NCBI RefSeq assembly: GCF_011320225.1
Contig: NZ_JAAOEN010000001.1
Location: forward strand, 477,652 to 541,651
Length of the DNA: 64,000 nt
Direction: 5' to 3'
DNA from: Phytoactinopolyspora limicola
GTDB taxonomy: Bacteria; Actinomycetota; Actinomycetes; Jiangellales; Jiangellaceae
Shown: one piece after another, positions 43,124-53,027 of the stretch
How positions within the stretch are numbered: position 1 is the first letter of the stretch
How the letters are laid out: the number at the start of each line of letters is the position of its first letter
Notes under the pieces: model-generated
The model's input: the letters and a program-made list of their open reading frames with translations, nothing else
Database searches by the model: none
What the model was told of the DNA's origin: nothing
Program-made: the position numbers and the translations under genes

Positions 43124-44253
43124 TGGTGGTCCCCCGTCCTCGACTCGAAGTTTCCGACGCCGCGTTCCGCAATCTCCCGCGCTGCCTCCAGATACGACAA
43201 CGCACCGCTGGAGCCAGCATCGTAGGTCATGACTGTCTGCCCATAGCTGGGAGCCTCACTGATCCGGACCGAACGGGGGATCGCGCTCTTCAGTACGGTG
43301 TCTCCGAAGTAGCGACGTACCTCTTCCGCCACCTGAGACGCGAGCCGGGTACGTCCGTCGTACATCGTGAGCAGAATGGTCGACACCGCGAGATCCTGGT
43401 TCAAATGGGCGCGCACCATATCGATGTTCTTGAGGAGCTGGCTCAAACCCTCCAGGGCGTAATACTCGCACTGGATCGGGATCAACACCTCGTCGCCACC
43501 GACCAGCGCGTTCACCGTCAGCAGGCCGAGTGATGGAGGGCAGTCGATGAAGACGTAGTCATAACGTTCCGGGTCGGCCTTCACATGCTCGGCAATCGCG
43601 TTGCGTAGGCGCGCTTCACGAGCCACGGTGGACACAAGCTCGATCTCCGAGCCTGCGAGGTCGATAGTGGCGGGCACACACCACAACGTCTCGAAACCTT
43701 CCACCGCCTGCACGACCTCGCCCATCGGACGCTGATCGATCACGACATCGTAGATACTCGGTATCTCCGCGTGGTGATCGATGCCCAGGGCCGTAGACGC
43801 GTTTCCCTGCGGATCGAGATCGACGACAAGCACCCGTAGTCCACTGACCGCCATGGCCGCAGCCACGTTGACCGCTGTGGTGGTCTTGCCCACGCCGCCC
43901 TTCTGGTTAGCCACCACCATCACCCGCGGCGCACTTGGCCGAGGCATTGGCATACGAGTGCGCCCGGCCGCGATCAACGCGGCCGCCGCCTCGCGGGCGA
44001 TCGGGGTGTCGACGTCCATCAACGATCCAGGGCCTCCGATGTCGGCGAACTCAGCCGCCGTACGCACCGTAGGAACGTCGCTGTTCTCCACGTTTGGTTC
44101 TTCACCGCTCACCGGGTCATCCTCCGGAGGTCGTTCCGCCACGACAGACGCTGGCGACCGGGTGATCGCCATCCATCCCACTGGTCCGTCCCCCGGACCC
44201 CTGCTGCCACCGTCCATCTGTGGCCAGCCAAGTCCACGCACCACCGTCGTCAT
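43120..44253 (-). CDS. parA: Chromosome-partitioning ATPase ParA
   Basis: Product of about 377 residues. A variable N-terminal extension (to about 110) precedes the deviant Walker A motif [20 protein letters not shown], the [19 protein letters not shown] motif, Walker B in [15 protein letters not shown] and [14 protein letters not shown]. ParA moves ParB-parS complexes. Start is uncertain: ATG 44253 is chosen (downstream of a GAGAG sequence); GTG 44304 and later ATGs are alternatives. Four-base overlap with parB; rsmG ends upstream at 44336. Confidence 0.95.
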   Translation of the reverse strand: MTTVVRGLGWPQMDGGSRGPGDGPVGWMAITRSPASVVAERPPEDDPVSGEEPNVENSDVPTVRTAAEFADIGGPGSLMDVDTPIAREAAAALIAAGRTRMPMPRPSAPRVMVVANQKGGVGKTTTAVNVAAAMAVSGLRVLVVDLDPQGNASTALGIDHHAEIPSIYDVVIDQRPMGEVVQAVEGFETLWCVPATIDLAGSEIELVSTVAREARLRNAIAEHVKADPERYDYVFIDCPPSLGLLTVNALVGGDEVLIPIQCEYYALEGLSQLLKNIDMVRAHLNQDLAVSTILLTMYDGRTRLASQVAEEVRRYFGDTVLKSAIPRSVRISEAPSYGQTVMTYDAGSSGALSYLEAAREIAERGVGNFESRTGDHQ

Positions 44254-44335
44254 ACTCTCAAGGTCGTCCTTCCAGGCCACCTTTGCCCCCGTCGCGCCTG
44301 CCACGGTTCATACCATTAGTCACCGGCGCCCCCGT

Positions 44336-44998
44336 TCAGCGTCCGAGTGTTACCACTGCCACCAAGGTAGCCGGATCGACGACATTCCTCCCGACGCTTT
44401 CCACGCTCCAAGACGATGCGCCGGCCTTACGTAGATCATCAGCCGCCGTCCGTAGCTCGTCACGCACCGACTCACCCTTCAGCGCCAGCAGGCGCCCACC
44501 TGGCCTCAGGAGCGGAACACTCCAGCGGAACAGTTGGCCTATCTTGGCCACGGCACGTGCGGTCACCACGTCGAAAGGCTCCGGCGCCCGGTATTCCTCA
44601 GCCCGCGATCGGACAACGTCAACCGATTGGAGGCCGAGTAGCGCCACTGTCTCTCGGAGAAAGTCAGCCCGCCTCAACATCGGCTCGATCAGCACTAGCC
44701 GCAGGTCAGGGCGGGCGATGGCGAGCGCGATGCCCGGCAAGCCTGCTCCCGCTCCGACGTCCGCGACGAGTTTGCTCCGGCCTATCAGCTCGCTGATGAC
44801 CACACAGTTCAGGAGATGGCGATCCCACAGCCGCGAGACTTCTCGTGGGCCGAGAAGCCCCCGCTCAATGCCGGCAACCGCCAGCCACTCCGCATACCGT
44901 TGAGCGATCGGCAGCCGCTCACCGTAGATCTCAGCCGCAGCAGCGGGCGGCCTCACGTCAGTTTCACGTGAAACCGGCTGCCCGCTTTCCTCGGTCAC
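44336..44998 (-). CDS. rsmG: 16S rRNA (guanine-N7) methyltransferase RsmG
   Basis: Product of 220 residues with the SAM-binding core VADVGAGAGLPGIALAIARPDL, VLIEPMLRRADFL, the DVVTARAVA motif and LLALKGES. It methylates G527 of 16S rRNA (E. coli numbering); loss gives streptomycin resistance in many species. The N-terminus begins MTEESGQPVSRETD; the VSRET codons are part of a parS-like site. Overlaps khpB by four bases. Confidence 0.96.
   Translation of the reverse strand: MTEESGQPVSRETDVRPPAAAAEIYGERLPIAQRYAEWLAVAGIERGLLGPREVSRLWDRHLLNCVVISELIGRSKLVADVGAGAGLPGIALAIARPDLRLVLIEPMLRRADFLRETVALLGLQSVDVVRSRAEEYRAPEPFDVVTARAVAKIGQLFRWSVPLLRPGGRLLALKGESVRDELRTAADDLRKAGASSWSVESVGRNVVDPATLVAVVTLGR
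44960..44975. promoter_or_regulatory. parS-like site inside rsmG
   Basis: AGTTTCACGTGAAACC at 44960-44975 carries the full 14-base GTTTCACGTGAAAC core of parS and differs from the 16-base consensus only at the outer bases. Confidence 0.9.
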
Positions 44999-45510
44999 GC
45001 CGGAAGTACCACCACGTACCGTCGCGGCTCAACGCCCTCGGACTCGCTTCTGAGTCCCGCCGCTCCAACGGCGTCATGGATCACCTTGCGTTCAAACGGG
45101 GTCATCGCGCCAAGCGACTCTGGCTCGCCGGTCGAACGGACGGTCTCGACGGCCTGTTTGGCAAGGTCGATCAGCTCACTCTTACGTTGTGCCCGGAACT
45201 GACCCACATCCAGCATCAACCGACTGCGTTCTCCCGTTTCACGGAGCACCGCAAGGCGGGTCAACTCTTGAAGCGCCTCAAGCACTTCACCGTTAGAGCC
45301 GGTCAGCGTCTCCAGGCCATCACCAACTACCGAGACCACAGCCCGGTCGTTCTCGACGTCCAAGTCGATGTCACCGTCGAGATCGGCGATGTCGAGCAGT
45401 CCTTCCAGGTAATCGGCCGCGACATCACCCTCGTGCTCCAACTGGCTCACGTCTCGTCCCGCCGCACCCTCGGTGTCTGGTGTGGCTGTACCCGATTCCG
45501 CTTCACTCAC
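44995..45510 (-). CDS. khpB: KhpB/Jag family RNA-binding protein
   Basis: Product of about 171 residues. An acidic N-terminus is followed by a KH domain (DIDLDVENDRAVVSVVGDGLETLTGSNGEVLEALQELTRLAV) and an R3H domain (MTPFERKVIHDAV through SESEGVEPRRYVVV). It binds RNA, usually with KhpA, and affects cell-wall and envelope gene expression. GTG 45510 has a GAGGAG site six bases upstream; the alternative GTG at 45570 overlaps the yidC stop (GTGA) and cannot be excluded. It is also called Jag or SpoIIIJ-associated protein. Confidence 0.94.
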   Translation of the reverse strand: MSEAESGTATPDTEGAAGRDVSQLEHEGDVAADYLEGLLDIADLDGDIDLDVENDRAVVSVVGDGLETLTGSNGEVLEALQELTRLAVLRETGERSRLMLDVGQFRAQRKSELIDLAKQAVETVRSTGEPESLGAMTPFERKVIHDAVGAAGLRSESEGVEPRRYVVVLPA

Positions 45511-45566
45511 CAATGACTCCTCAACAACTGACCTCGTACCGACCTGGCCGTCCCTTGGCCCGGAAC

Positions 45567-46505
45567 TCACCTACGCTTCTTCTTACGCTGCGACCTACTC
45601 GTGCGCTTCGGTTGCTGGCGTCGGGCTTCACCGTTCTCCTGGCCCGGCTCTACCTCTGGCTTCTCCTCCGGATCGGCCACCGTCAACCCCTTACGGCGCG
45701 CTTTCTCCGCCTGCCGGCGCTGTTGTGCCTTCTCGGCATCACTCCCTGGAGCCGGCATCCGCCGGATCACATAGAGCTGTTGTCCCATCGTCCAGAAATT
45801 GGAAGTCAGCCAGTAAAGCACGGTGCCGAGCGGGAAGTAGACACCCGAGAACAGGAACACCAGCGGTAGAACGTACAGAAGGATCTTCTGCTGTTGCGCG
45901 AACGGGCCTTCCAGCGCTTCCTTGGGCATGTTCTTGCGCATGATCTGCCGCTGCGTCACGTACTGCGACACCACCATACCCACGACCATGATCATCGCGA
46001 GCACTCTGGTCTGCATGACGTCGGTGGTCAGGAACGAGTCGGCTAGCTTCGCACCGAATACCTCGGCTCGTCCGGCCGACTCGAACAGGTCCTCGTGGTT
46101 CGGGAAGGCACCACGGGGCCTGTCTCGGGCGATGCCATCCAGCACCCGGAACAGCGAGAACAAGAACGGCGCTTGAAGCAGGATCGGCAAGCACGAAGCA
46201 AACGGGTTCGTCCCCGTCTTCTTGTAGAGCTTCATCATCTCCTGTTGGAGACGCTCACGGTCGCCTTTGTACTTCTTCTGCAACTCCCGCAGCTGCGGCT
46301 GCAGAAGCTGCATCTTTCGCTGCGACCGAATCTGGCGCACGAACAGCGGGATGAGCAGCGTACGGATGACGATCACCAGGCCGATGATCGACAACGCCCA
46401 GTTGACGCCGTCGTGATTAATACCGAGCAGCTCCGCAAAGACCCAATGCCAACCCATCATGATGTAGCTGACCAGCCACAAAAGCGGCGCGAGAACGGTA
46501 TCCAC
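45567..46505 (-). CDS. yidC: Membrane protein insertase YidC
   Basis: Product of 312 residues with five or six helices. The cytoplasmic hairpin after helix 1 (RKMQLLQPQLRELQKKYKGDRERLQQEMMKLYKKTGTNPFASCLPILLQAPFLFSLF) is the YidC/Oxa1 signature. The C-terminal tail is basic (KKKRR). It inserts membrane proteins with or without SecYEG. GTG start at 46505, seven bases after the yidD stop region; the stop overlaps the possible khpB start. Confidence 0.97.
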   Translation of the reverse strand: MDTVLAPLLWLVSYIMMGWHWVFAELLGINHDGVNWALSIIGLVIVIRTLLIPLFVRQIRSQRKMQLLQPQLRELQKKYKGDRERLQQEMMKLYKKTGTNPFASCLPILLQAPFLFSLFRVLDGIARDRPRGAFPNHEDLFESAGRAEVFGAKLADSFLTTDVMQTRVLAMIMVVGMVVSQYVTQRQIMRKNMPKEALEGPFAQQQKILLYVLPLVFLFSGVYFPLGTVLYWLTSNFWTMGQQLYVIRRMPAPGSDAEKAQQRRQAEKARRKGLTVADPEEKPEVEPGQENGEARRQQPKRTSRSQRKKKRR

Positions 46506-46511
46506 GGGTGC

Positions 46512-46838
46512 TCAGGCTCCTCGACAAGCAGGGATGGCGGAGATGGACTCGGGCTGCCGGTGACCAGCGGACGGCTCGTCTTCGCCGTCCGTCCCGGCGG
46601 CCCGTCCCCACCACAGGTAATTGTCCGTCGTCGGCACGAGGTCGACGCCCCCCGCACACCACGGATGGCATCGCGCGAGCCGTCGAAGCGCCAGCCATGA
46701 GCCTCGAACCGCTCTATGCGTCTCGACCGCACCAAGTGCGTAGGCCGAACAAGATGGGTAATAACGGCACGTCTGGCCGTACAGCTGGCTGACCACCAAC
46801 CGATAGAGCTTCAGGACGGCGACGATGAGCTTGGTCAT
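46512..46838 (-). CDS. yidD: Membrane protein insertion efficiency factor YidD
   Basis: Product of 108 residues with the compact family core LYRLVVSQLYGQTCRYYPSCSAYALGAVETHRAVRGSWLALRRLARCHPWCAGGVDLVP, including its conserved cysteines. It is a small membrane-associated protein that aids YidC. It lies between rnpA (stop one base upstream) and yidC in the standard order, and the C-terminal tail is longer than average. Confidence 0.96.
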   Translation of the reverse strand: MTKLIVAVLKLYRLVVSQLYGQTCRYYPSCSAYALGAVETHRAVRGSWLALRRLARCHPWCAGGVDLVPTTDNYLWWGRAAGTDGEDEPSAGHRQPESISAIPACRGA

Positions 46839-47189
46839 CTAGCGGCTCCGAACTCGACGAAGCGCACCGGAAAGTGCTCTGTCCAGCTCGCCGGCTAGCT
46901 GGGACGACGAGGCACCGGCCGCCCGCGGCAACGCGCGCACCACCAGGGTGGAGCCGGCCGGCAGGTGATCGACCTTGTCGGCCATCAGATGACGCAACCG
47001 GCGGCGCACGGTGTTTCGGACCACTGCGCCTCCTACTGCACGTCCCACAACAAAGCCAACCTTTGCCGGGATCGGTTCTTCCGTTACCGCCACATGCACG
47101 ACCACCGAAGCCGCTCGCGCCGCGGAGCCCTGCCGGACCGCCGTCGTGAATTCACGCGACCGTCGCAGCCGATGCTCAGGCTTCAGCAC
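46839..47189 (-). CDS. rnpA: Ribonuclease P protein component
   Basis: Product of 116 residues. It starts MLKPEHRLRRSREFTTAVRQG and has the RNA-binding RNR-type box AVVRNTVRRRLRHLM. It is the protein subunit that helps RNase P mature the 5' end of tRNAs. It follows rpmH by 15 bases and is followed directly by yidD; the ATG at 47189 matches homologues. Confidence 0.97.
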   Translation of the reverse strand: MLKPEHRLRRSREFTTAVRQGSAARAASVVVHVAVTEEPIPAKVGFVVGRAVGGAVVRNTVRRRLRHLMADKVDHLPAGSTLVVRALPRAAGASSSQLAGELDRALSGALRRVRSR

Positions 47190-47204
47190 TCTCGTGCCGT
47201 CGTG

Positions 47205-47339
47205 TCATGCCGACAGCCGCGCTCGACCCTTACGCCGCCGGGTGGAGACGATGGCACGGCCGGCGCGGGTGCGCATGCGCAGCCGGAAGCCGTGGGTTCG
47301 GGCACGACGGCGGTTGTTCGGCTGAAAGGTGCGCTTCAC
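47205..47339 (-). CDS. rpmH: Ribosomal protein bL34
   Basis: A 44-residue frame on the minus strand reads [18 protein letters not shown], then [13 protein letters not shown] and [13 protein letters not shown], the invariant bL34 sequence. GTG start at 47339 with an AGGAG site seven bases upstream, TGA at 47205-47207. It is the first gene of the rpmH-parB series, divergent from dnaA. Confidence 0.98.
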   Translation of the reverse strand: MKRTFQPNNRRRARTHGFRLRMRTRAGRAIVSTRRRKGRARLSA

Positions 47340-47833
47340 GTCCGGGCTCCTGGTGATCGAGAGACTGGCTGTCTTTACGTACACGATAGATCAGGCGACC
47401 GACGCCACACTCAGCCAGCACACCGTGCACTTGTGTCTTAGGCACACTGAACAGAGCCCCCGTCGGACCGATCAACGGTACGTGTTGAGGGTTGCTCAGG
47501 TCAAACTGCCCTCGTACCAGCACCTGGAGCCACGCAAACCTGCTAGCGTCTCATCTGCTCGCGCGTCGACACGATTACGACACGCCCACCTAACTGGACC
47601 GAACCTGTGGACATCGGTTGAACGCACGGCCGCATGTTGTTACCGTCACGTGTTCTATAGCCCGACCCCGCAGGACGTGACGTGATCTTCGGACGACAAC
47701 ATCGTTGCAGGTCAAGGATGATTGCATCGGTCGACTGAAGCGTCTCAGATGTCCTTCCACACCCTGTGGAGGACGATGTGGACAACATATTACGGGGGGC
47801 AGTGCCACAAGCGCTGCCAGTTTGGAGTACGGA
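47340..47833. promoter_or_regulatory. Divergent rpmH-dnaA control region
   Basis: 494 bases with no gene. It must hold the leftward rpmH and rightward dnaA promoters. DnaA-box-like sites are at 47606-47614 (TGTGGACAT) and 47777-47785 (TGTGGACAA, perfect), the second 48 bases before the dnaA start, fitting autoregulation. I could not assign promoter hexamers with confidence. Confidence 0.7.
47777..47785 (-). promoter_or_regulatory. DnaA box upstream of dnaA
   Basis: TGTGGACAA is the complement of the actinobacterial consensus TTGTCCACA. Confidence 0.8.
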
Positions 47834-49339
47834 GTGACGGATCAGCCGCTCGGCGATTTCGCCGTCGCCTGGGCCAAGGCTCTAGATGCGCTTGACCACG
47901 AGCACATCGGGCCCCAGCAGCGCGCTTTTCTCGCGCAAGCCCGCCCGGTCACGCTGGTCGAAGGCACCGCGGTCATCGCCGTGCCAAGCGAGTTCGCCCG
48001 ATCACAAGTGGAACAGAGGCTACGGGCGCCGATCATCGAGGCGCTCACCGTCGTCCTCGGTCAACCGATCGCCCTCGCCATCAGCGTCACCTCACCATCG
48101 GAGCCACACGGCAACGGCCCCGCACCCGCTGAAGCCGCCGACCTCTCGCCACCGAGCGATACGGGCGCGGCTTACCGACGCGAAGCACCTCCCGACGGTG
48201 AACTCGCGCCGGCCACACCCACCCGCACCTTCGACGGCCAGTCTGGTCCGGCCCGTGGCGCCTCGACCTCTGGCGCCGCCCAGAATCGCGCCGACGCCGA
48301 GGCACCACATCTCAACTCGCGGTACAGCTTCGACTCGTTCGTCATCGGATCCAGCAACCGGTTCGCACACGCTGCCGCGGTGGCGGTCGCCGAAGCACCG
48401 GGCAAGGCCTACAACCCGCTGCTGGTGTACGGCGAGTCCGGATTGGGCAAGACCCACCTGCTCCACGCCATCGGCCACTACGCCCATGACATGTATCCCG
48501 GAACCCGGGTCCGCTACGTCAGCTCGGAAGAGTTCACCAACGACTTCATCAACTCCATCCGGGATGACAAAGCGTCCGCGTTCCAGCGCCGCTACCGCGA
48601 CGTTGACGTCCTGCTCATCGACGACATCCAGTTCCTCGAGGGCAAGATCCAGACCCAGGAAGAGTTCTTCCACACGTTCAACACGCTGCACAACGCCAGC
48701 AAACAGATCGTCATCACCTCAGACCGGCCACCTAAACAGCTGTCGGCACTCGAAGACCGCCTGCGCAACCGGTTCGAGTGGGGCCTGATCTGTGATGTGC
48801 AGCCCCCGGACCTAGAGACGCGGATCGCGATCCTGTCGAAGAAGGCCGCCCAGGACAACCTCAATGCCCCGCCCGATGTTCTCGAGTACATCGCCAGCCG
48901 GATCGCGACCAACATTCGCGAGCTTGAGGGTGCCCTGATCCGGGTCACCGCGTTCGCCAGCCTCAACCGACAACCGGTCGACGTCAATCTCGCCGAGGTC
49001 GTGTTGCGCGACCTCGTGCCGACCGACACCGGGCCGGAGATCACCGCCGCCACCATCATGGCTCAGACGGCGGGATACTTCGGTCTGACTATCGAGGACA
49101 TCCAGGGCACCAGCCGCAGCCGGGTGCTCGTCACCGCTCGCCAGATCGCCATGTACCTCTGCCGAGAGCTCACCGAGCTGTCGCTTCCGAAGATCGGACA
49201 GCACTTCGGCGGACGCGATCACACGACGGTCATGCACGCCGAACGCAAGATCCGAACACTCATGGCCGAGCGCCGCAGCGTGTTCAACCAGGTGACGGAG
49301 CTCACCAACCGGATCAAGCAGCAGGCTCGGCAGGCGTGA
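47834..49339 (+). CDS. dnaA: Chromosomal replication initiator DnaA
   Basis: Product of 501 residues: N-terminal domain I (1-90), a Pro/Ala-rich linker (about 90-165), the AAA+ domain with Walker [10 protein letters not shown] (near 200), Walker [10 protein letters not shown], and sensor motifs to about 370, then the DNA-binding domain IV with [15 protein letters not shown] (near 465). It binds DnaA boxes and melts the origin. GTG 47834 is preceded by GGAG sequences; the long upstream frame is rejected as it runs through the control region. Confidence 0.98.
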   Translation: MTDQPLGDFAVAWAKALDALDHEHIGPQQRAFLAQARPVTLVEGTAVIAVPSEFARSQVEQRLRAPIIEALTVVLGQPIALAISVTSPSEPHGNGPAPAEAADLSPPSDTGAAYRREAPPDGELAPATPTRTFDGQSGPARGASTSGAAQNRADAEAPHLNSRYSFDSFVIGSSNRFAHAAAVAVAEAPGKAYNPLLVYGESGLGKTHLLHAIGHYAHDMYPGTRVRYVSSEEFTNDFINSIRDDKASAFQRRYRDVDVLLIDDIQFLEGKIQTQEEFFHTFNTLHNASKQIVITSDRPPKQLSALEDRLRNRFEWGLICDVQPPDLETRIAILSKKAAQDNLNAPPDVLEYIASRIATNIRELEGALIRVTAFASLNRQPVDVNLAEVVLRDLVPTDTGPEITAATIMAQTAGYFGLTIEDIQGTSRSRVLVTARQIAMYLCRELTELSLPKIGQHFGGRDHTTVMHAERKIRTLMAERRSVFNQVTELTNRIKQQARQA

Positions 49340-49778
49340 CCACCATGGCTCCGGAACTACACAGTGAGCAACTGATCCATTGCTCACAGGATGTGGACAA
49401 CCCTGTGGATCACGTCGGTCGAGCGGTGGATCGCCGGGGGACATCCACACCGCGCTCGTGGACAACCGTGCGCCGTCCACGTCGTGCACGTTCGCTGCCC
49501 ACAAGTGGAGTGGACAGAAATCCCCGTACCGACGAGGGCCGATACCGCTTTTCCACAGTATCCACCGACGCTATTACCCAGACGAGACTCTCTATGAGGC
49601 ATGAAGACCCACAACTCCCGTCCCGTCCCGATTCTGTGGAAACCGGGTTCGCGTCATCTCATGTCACCGGGTACGACGCCCACGTGTCAGCTCCGCGTGT
49701 AAGGATGAACGCCAGCAACTCTCACGACCCACACATCACACACGACACATCCGGCGGGCTAGTCCTGCGGGGAGGACG
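49340..49778. other. Putative oriC (dnaA-dnaN intergenic region)
   Basis: 439 bases without a gene, between dnaA and dnaN as in other actinobacterial origins. DnaA boxes: a perfect TTGTCCACA (complement) at 49392-49400, and close variants at 49404-49412, 49441-49449, 49457-49465, 49549-49557 and 49635-49643, in both orientations. No long AT-rich tract is obvious, so the unwinding element was not located. Confidence 0.85.
49392..49400 (-). promoter_or_regulatory. Perfect DnaA box in oriC
   Basis: TGTGGACAA, complement of TTGTCCACA; a TGTGGATCA variant follows four bases on. Confidence 0.9.
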
Positions 49779-50921
49779 GTGAAACCGGTGAAGTTCCGGC
49801 TCGATCGCGACACGCTTGCCGATGCCGTCGCCTGGACGGCCCGGTCGTTGCCCAACCGGCCCACGGTGCCCGTCCTGGCCGGCCTACGCCTCGATGCCTC
49901 AGAGGGCGAGGTGTCGTTCTCTTCGTTCGACTACGAGGTTTCCGGGAAGGTGACGGTCGACGCCGAGGTCGCTGATCCCGGTACCGTCCTCGTCTCGGGC
50001 AAGCTGCTCGCCGACATCGCCCGATCCCTCCCCGGCAAGCCGGTGGAATTCTCCGCGGATAGTTCCAAGGTGGTTATCACCTGCGGGAACGCCAGGTTTA
50101 CCCTGGTCACCCTGCCCGTCGAGGAGTATCCGAACCTCCCGGCCCTTCCGGCGGCGTCCGGCACGGTCGACGGAACAGTCTTCGCTGAAGCCGTCACACA
50201 GGTGGCCGTCGCTGCTGGGCGAGACGACATGCTGCCGACCCTGACCGGTATCCGGATCGAGATCGAGGGCGAGATGGTCACCCTCGGCGCCACTGACCGC
50301 TACCGCCTAGCCGTGCGTGAACTCACCTGGAACCCTGGGCGGCCGGACATCTCGGCGCTCGCGCTGGTTCCCGCCCGGACACTCGTCGACGCGGCCAAGA
50401 CACTCGCGCCAGCAGGTGAGATCACGCTGGCCCTCGGTGGCGAGGCCGACGACAGTCTCATCGGCCTGGCCGCGGGTGGCCGGCACACCACCAGCCGGCT
50501 GATCGACGGTGAGTGGGTGCCCAACTATCGCCGCCTCTTCCCAGCCGAGACGGCCACCGTCGCCAAGATCGAGATCGATGCGTTGATCGACTCCGTCAAA
50601 CGAGTCGCGCTGGTCGCCGAGAGGAATACCCCAGTCCGGCTCGCCTTCGACGACAATCAGGTCGTGCTGGAGGCCGGTAGCGGCGAAGACGCACAGGCTT
50701 CGGAAGCACTACAGGCACATGTCGACGGCCCGGCTATCGCCACCGGCTTCAACCCGACCTACCTGCTCGACGGTCTCCAGGCGCTTGGCACCCCCTTCGT
50801 GCACATGTCGTTCACCGACACCCCGCTCAAACCGGTGGTTGTCGAGGGCATCGACAGTCTCGAGGCCCAGCCGACATCTGGCTACCGTTACCTCGCCATG
50901 CCGATCCGTCTATCCAGCTGA
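49779..50921 (+). CDS. dnaN: DNA polymerase III sliding clamp (beta subunit)
   Basis: Product of 380 residues forming three clamp domains. Landmarks: RDTLADAVAWTARSLPNRPTVPVLAGL at the start, VEEYPNLP, TLTGIRIEIEG with LGATDRYRLAVRE, RLIDGEWVPNYRRLFP, and the C-terminal YRYLAMPIRL end. It forms a ring that tethers the polymerase. GTG 49779 follows GGAGG closely; GTG 49788 in the same frame is an alternative. Confidence 0.98.
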   Translation: MKPVKFRLDRDTLADAVAWTARSLPNRPTVPVLAGLRLDASEGEVSFSSFDYEVSGKVTVDAEVADPGTVLVSGKLLADIARSLPGKPVEFSADSSKVVITCGNARFTLVTLPVEEYPNLPALPAASGTVDGTVFAEAVTQVAVAAGRDDMLPTLTGIRIEIEGEMVTLGATDRYRLAVRELTWNPGRPDISALALVPARTLVDAAKTLAPAGEITLALGGEADDSLIGLAAGGRHTTSRLIDGEWVPNYRRLFPAETATVAKIEIDALIDSVKRVALVAERNTPVRLAFDDNQVVLEAGSGEDAQASEALQAHVDGPAIATGFNPTYLLDGLQALGTPFVHMSFTDTPLKPVVVEGIDSLEAQPTSGYRYLAMPIRLSS

Positions 50922-50933
50922 GAGGACTCATAC

Positions 50934-51854
50934 GTGGAACTTGGGCTTGTCGGACTCGGCCGCATGGGCGGCAACATGCGAGACCGCCTGCGTGCCGCTG
51001 GCCATACGGTCGTCGGGTACGCGCTCGATCCGGCCACCACCGATGTCACCAGCCTGGCCGAGATGGTCAAGCAACTGGCCGCGCCGCGCGCGATCTGGGT
51101 GATGGTGCCGGCCGGCGAGCCCACCCGTTCCACCATTGCCGAGCTAGCTGGATTGTTGAGTGAGGGGGACATCGTCGTCGAGGGCGGAAACTCCCGATTC
51201 ACCGACGACATCACCCATGCCCAGACCTTGCGAGAGCATGGCATCGGATATGTCGATTGTGGTGTCTCGGGAGGTGTCTGGGGCGGCGAGAACGGCTACG
51301 GGCTGATGGTCGGGGGCGATGCCGACCACGTCGAACGGCTTATGCCGGTCTTCGATGCGCTGCGTCCAGAGGGTCCACGTGCCGAGGGTTTCGTCCATGC
51401 TGGAGGGGTGGGCGCCGGGCACTACGCCAAGATGGTCCACAACGGCATCGAATACGGCTTGATGCAGGCCTATGCCGAGGGATACGAGCTGCTCGCCGCC
51501 TCCGACGTGGTCGATGACGTGTCGGGGGTGCTCAAAGCTTGGTCCCGAGGTACTGTCGTCCGGTCCTGGCTGCTCGACCTCCTGGTAGAAGCGCTCGACG
51601 CCGATCCCGGCCTGGCTGCTCTGAGTGGCTACGTCGAAGACTCCGGCGAGGGACGGTGGACGGTCGAGGAAGCCATCAACAACTCCGTTCCAGCGCCGGT
51701 GATCACCGCGGCCCTGTTCGCTCGGTTCTCGTCGCGGCAGGAGAACTCCCCCGCCATGCGGGCAGTGGCCGCGCTGCGCCAGCAGTTCGGTGGGCACGCG
51801 GTCAGGGCGGCCGAGGCAACCGGATCCCCGGAGAATCCCGGCACGACCGGTTGA
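50934..51854 (+). CDS. gnd: 6-Phosphogluconate dehydrogenase, decarboxylating, short form
   Basis: Product of 306 residues: NAD(P)-binding GLVGLGRMGGNMRDRL, WVMVPAGEPTRSTI, DIVVEGGNSRFTDD, the DCGVSGGVWGGENGYGLMVGGD substrate motif and GAGHYAKMVHNGIEYGLMQAYAEGYELL. It is the roughly 300-residue type, often NAD-dependent, of the oxidative pentose pathway. A gene of this kind lies between dnaN and recF in Streptomyces as well. Start GTG 50934. Confidence 0.93.
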   Translation: MELGLVGLGRMGGNMRDRLRAAGHTVVGYALDPATTDVTSLAEMVKQLAAPRAIWVMVPAGEPTRSTIAELAGLLSEGDIVVEGGNSRFTDDITHAQTLREHGIGYVDCGVSGGVWGGENGYGLMVGGDADHVERLMPVFDALRPEGPRAEGFVHAGGVGAGHYAKMVHNGIEYGLMQAYAEGYELLAASDVVDDVSGVLKAWSRGTVVRSWLLDLLVEALDADPGLAALSGYVEDSGEGRWTVEEAINNSVPAPVITAALFARFSSRQENSPAMRAVAALRQQFGGHAVRAAEATGSPENPGTTG

Positions 51855-51857
51855 CCG

Positions 51858-53027
51858 ATGCATGTCAGCCACCTCTCGCTCGTCGACTTCCGCTCGTATG
51901 CCGAGGTCGAGCTCCCTCTCGACCGTGGGGTGACGGCCTTCATCGGTCCGAACGGCCAAGGGAAGACCAATCTGATCGAAGCCGTCGGGTATCTCGCCAC
52001 ACTGGGTAGCCACCGGGTGGCCCAAGACGCACCGTTGGTCCGGCTCGGCGCGGAGCGTGCCGTCGTCCGCGCCAATGTCGTAGCCGGGTCGGAACCGGAC
52101 GCGCGGGCGGCCTTGCTCGAGATCGAGATCACGCCGGGCAAAACCAACCGAGCGCGGATCAACCGGGCCCCCGCGAGCCGCCCCCGGGACATCCTGGGGG
52201 TACTCCGGACCGTCTTGTTCGCGCCGGAGGATCTGGCCCTCGTCAAGGGGGATCCCAGCGACCGGCGCCGTTATCTCGACGAGTTGTTGGTCGCTCGAGC
52301 ACCGCGGTTCGCCGGGGTTCGGTCGGACTACGAGCGGGTCCTCAAGCAGCGTAATGCGTTGCTGAAGTCCGCGTCCGCCGCGATGCGCGCCAGGCGCGGC
52401 GGAGCCGGTACTCCGGATCTGAGCACGCTGGACGTGTGGGACACCCACCTGGCCCGGGCCGGGTCCGAGTTGCTGGCCGCTCGGCTGGAGCTGATCGAGG
52501 CACTACGCCCGCTGGTGGCGAAGGCCTATGAGTCGGTGGCGGCCACGGAGTCAGGCACCAGCAACGTCGACATCCGGCTGGATTACAAGTCTTCTCTCGG
52601 CCCGGATGTCCATCTCGCCGCGGATCGGGAACATCTGGCCGCCGCGTTGACCGACGCCGCCGCGCGGATGCGGAAGGACGAACTCGAACGTGGTGTGTCG
52701 CTTATCGGTCCACACCGCGACGATATGGTGCTCAGCCTTGGCCCCATGCCGGCGAAGGGGTATGCCAGCCATGGTGAGTCCTGGTCGTTCGCGTTGGCGT
52801 TGCGTCTGGCGTCGTACGAGTTGCTCCGTACCATGGGTGGTGACCCTGTACTCATCCTCGACGACGTCTTCGCCGAACTCGACGCGGGCCGTCGACACCG
52901 GCTGGCAGAGTTGGTCAGCCAAGCGGACCAGGTGCTGGTCACCGCGGCGGTGCCAGCCGACGTCCCGGCAGCGCTCAGCGGTGTACGGGTGGACGTGTCC
53001 GACGGGGTGGTTCGGAGGGCAGCATGA
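51858..53027 (+). CDS. recF: DNA repair and recombination protein RecF
   Basis: Product of 389 residues with Walker [16 protein letters not shown] near residue 30, the [25 protein letters not shown] motif, the signature [16 protein letters not shown] near 305 and Walker B in [17 protein letters not shown]. It loads RecA at gaps with RecO and RecR. It begins four bases after the gnd stop, and its stop overlaps the DciA gene ATG. Confidence 0.97.
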   Translation: MHVSHLSLVDFRSYAEVELPLDRGVTAFIGPNGQGKTNLIEAVGYLATLGSHRVAQDAPLVRLGAERAVVRANVVAGSEPDARAALLEIEITPGKTNRARINRAPASRPRDILGVLRTVLFAPEDLALVKGDPSDRRRYLDELLVARAPRFAGVRSDYERVLKQRNALLKSASAAMRARRGGAGTPDLSTLDVWDTHLARAGSELLAARLELIEALRPLVAKAYESVAATESGTSNVDIRLDYKSSLGPDVHLAADREHLAAALTDAAARMRKDELERGVSLIGPHRDDMVLSLGPMPAKGYASHGESWSFALALRLASYELLRTMGGDPVLILDDVFAELDAGRRHRLAELVSQADQVLVTAAVPADVPAALSGVRVDVSDGVVRRAA

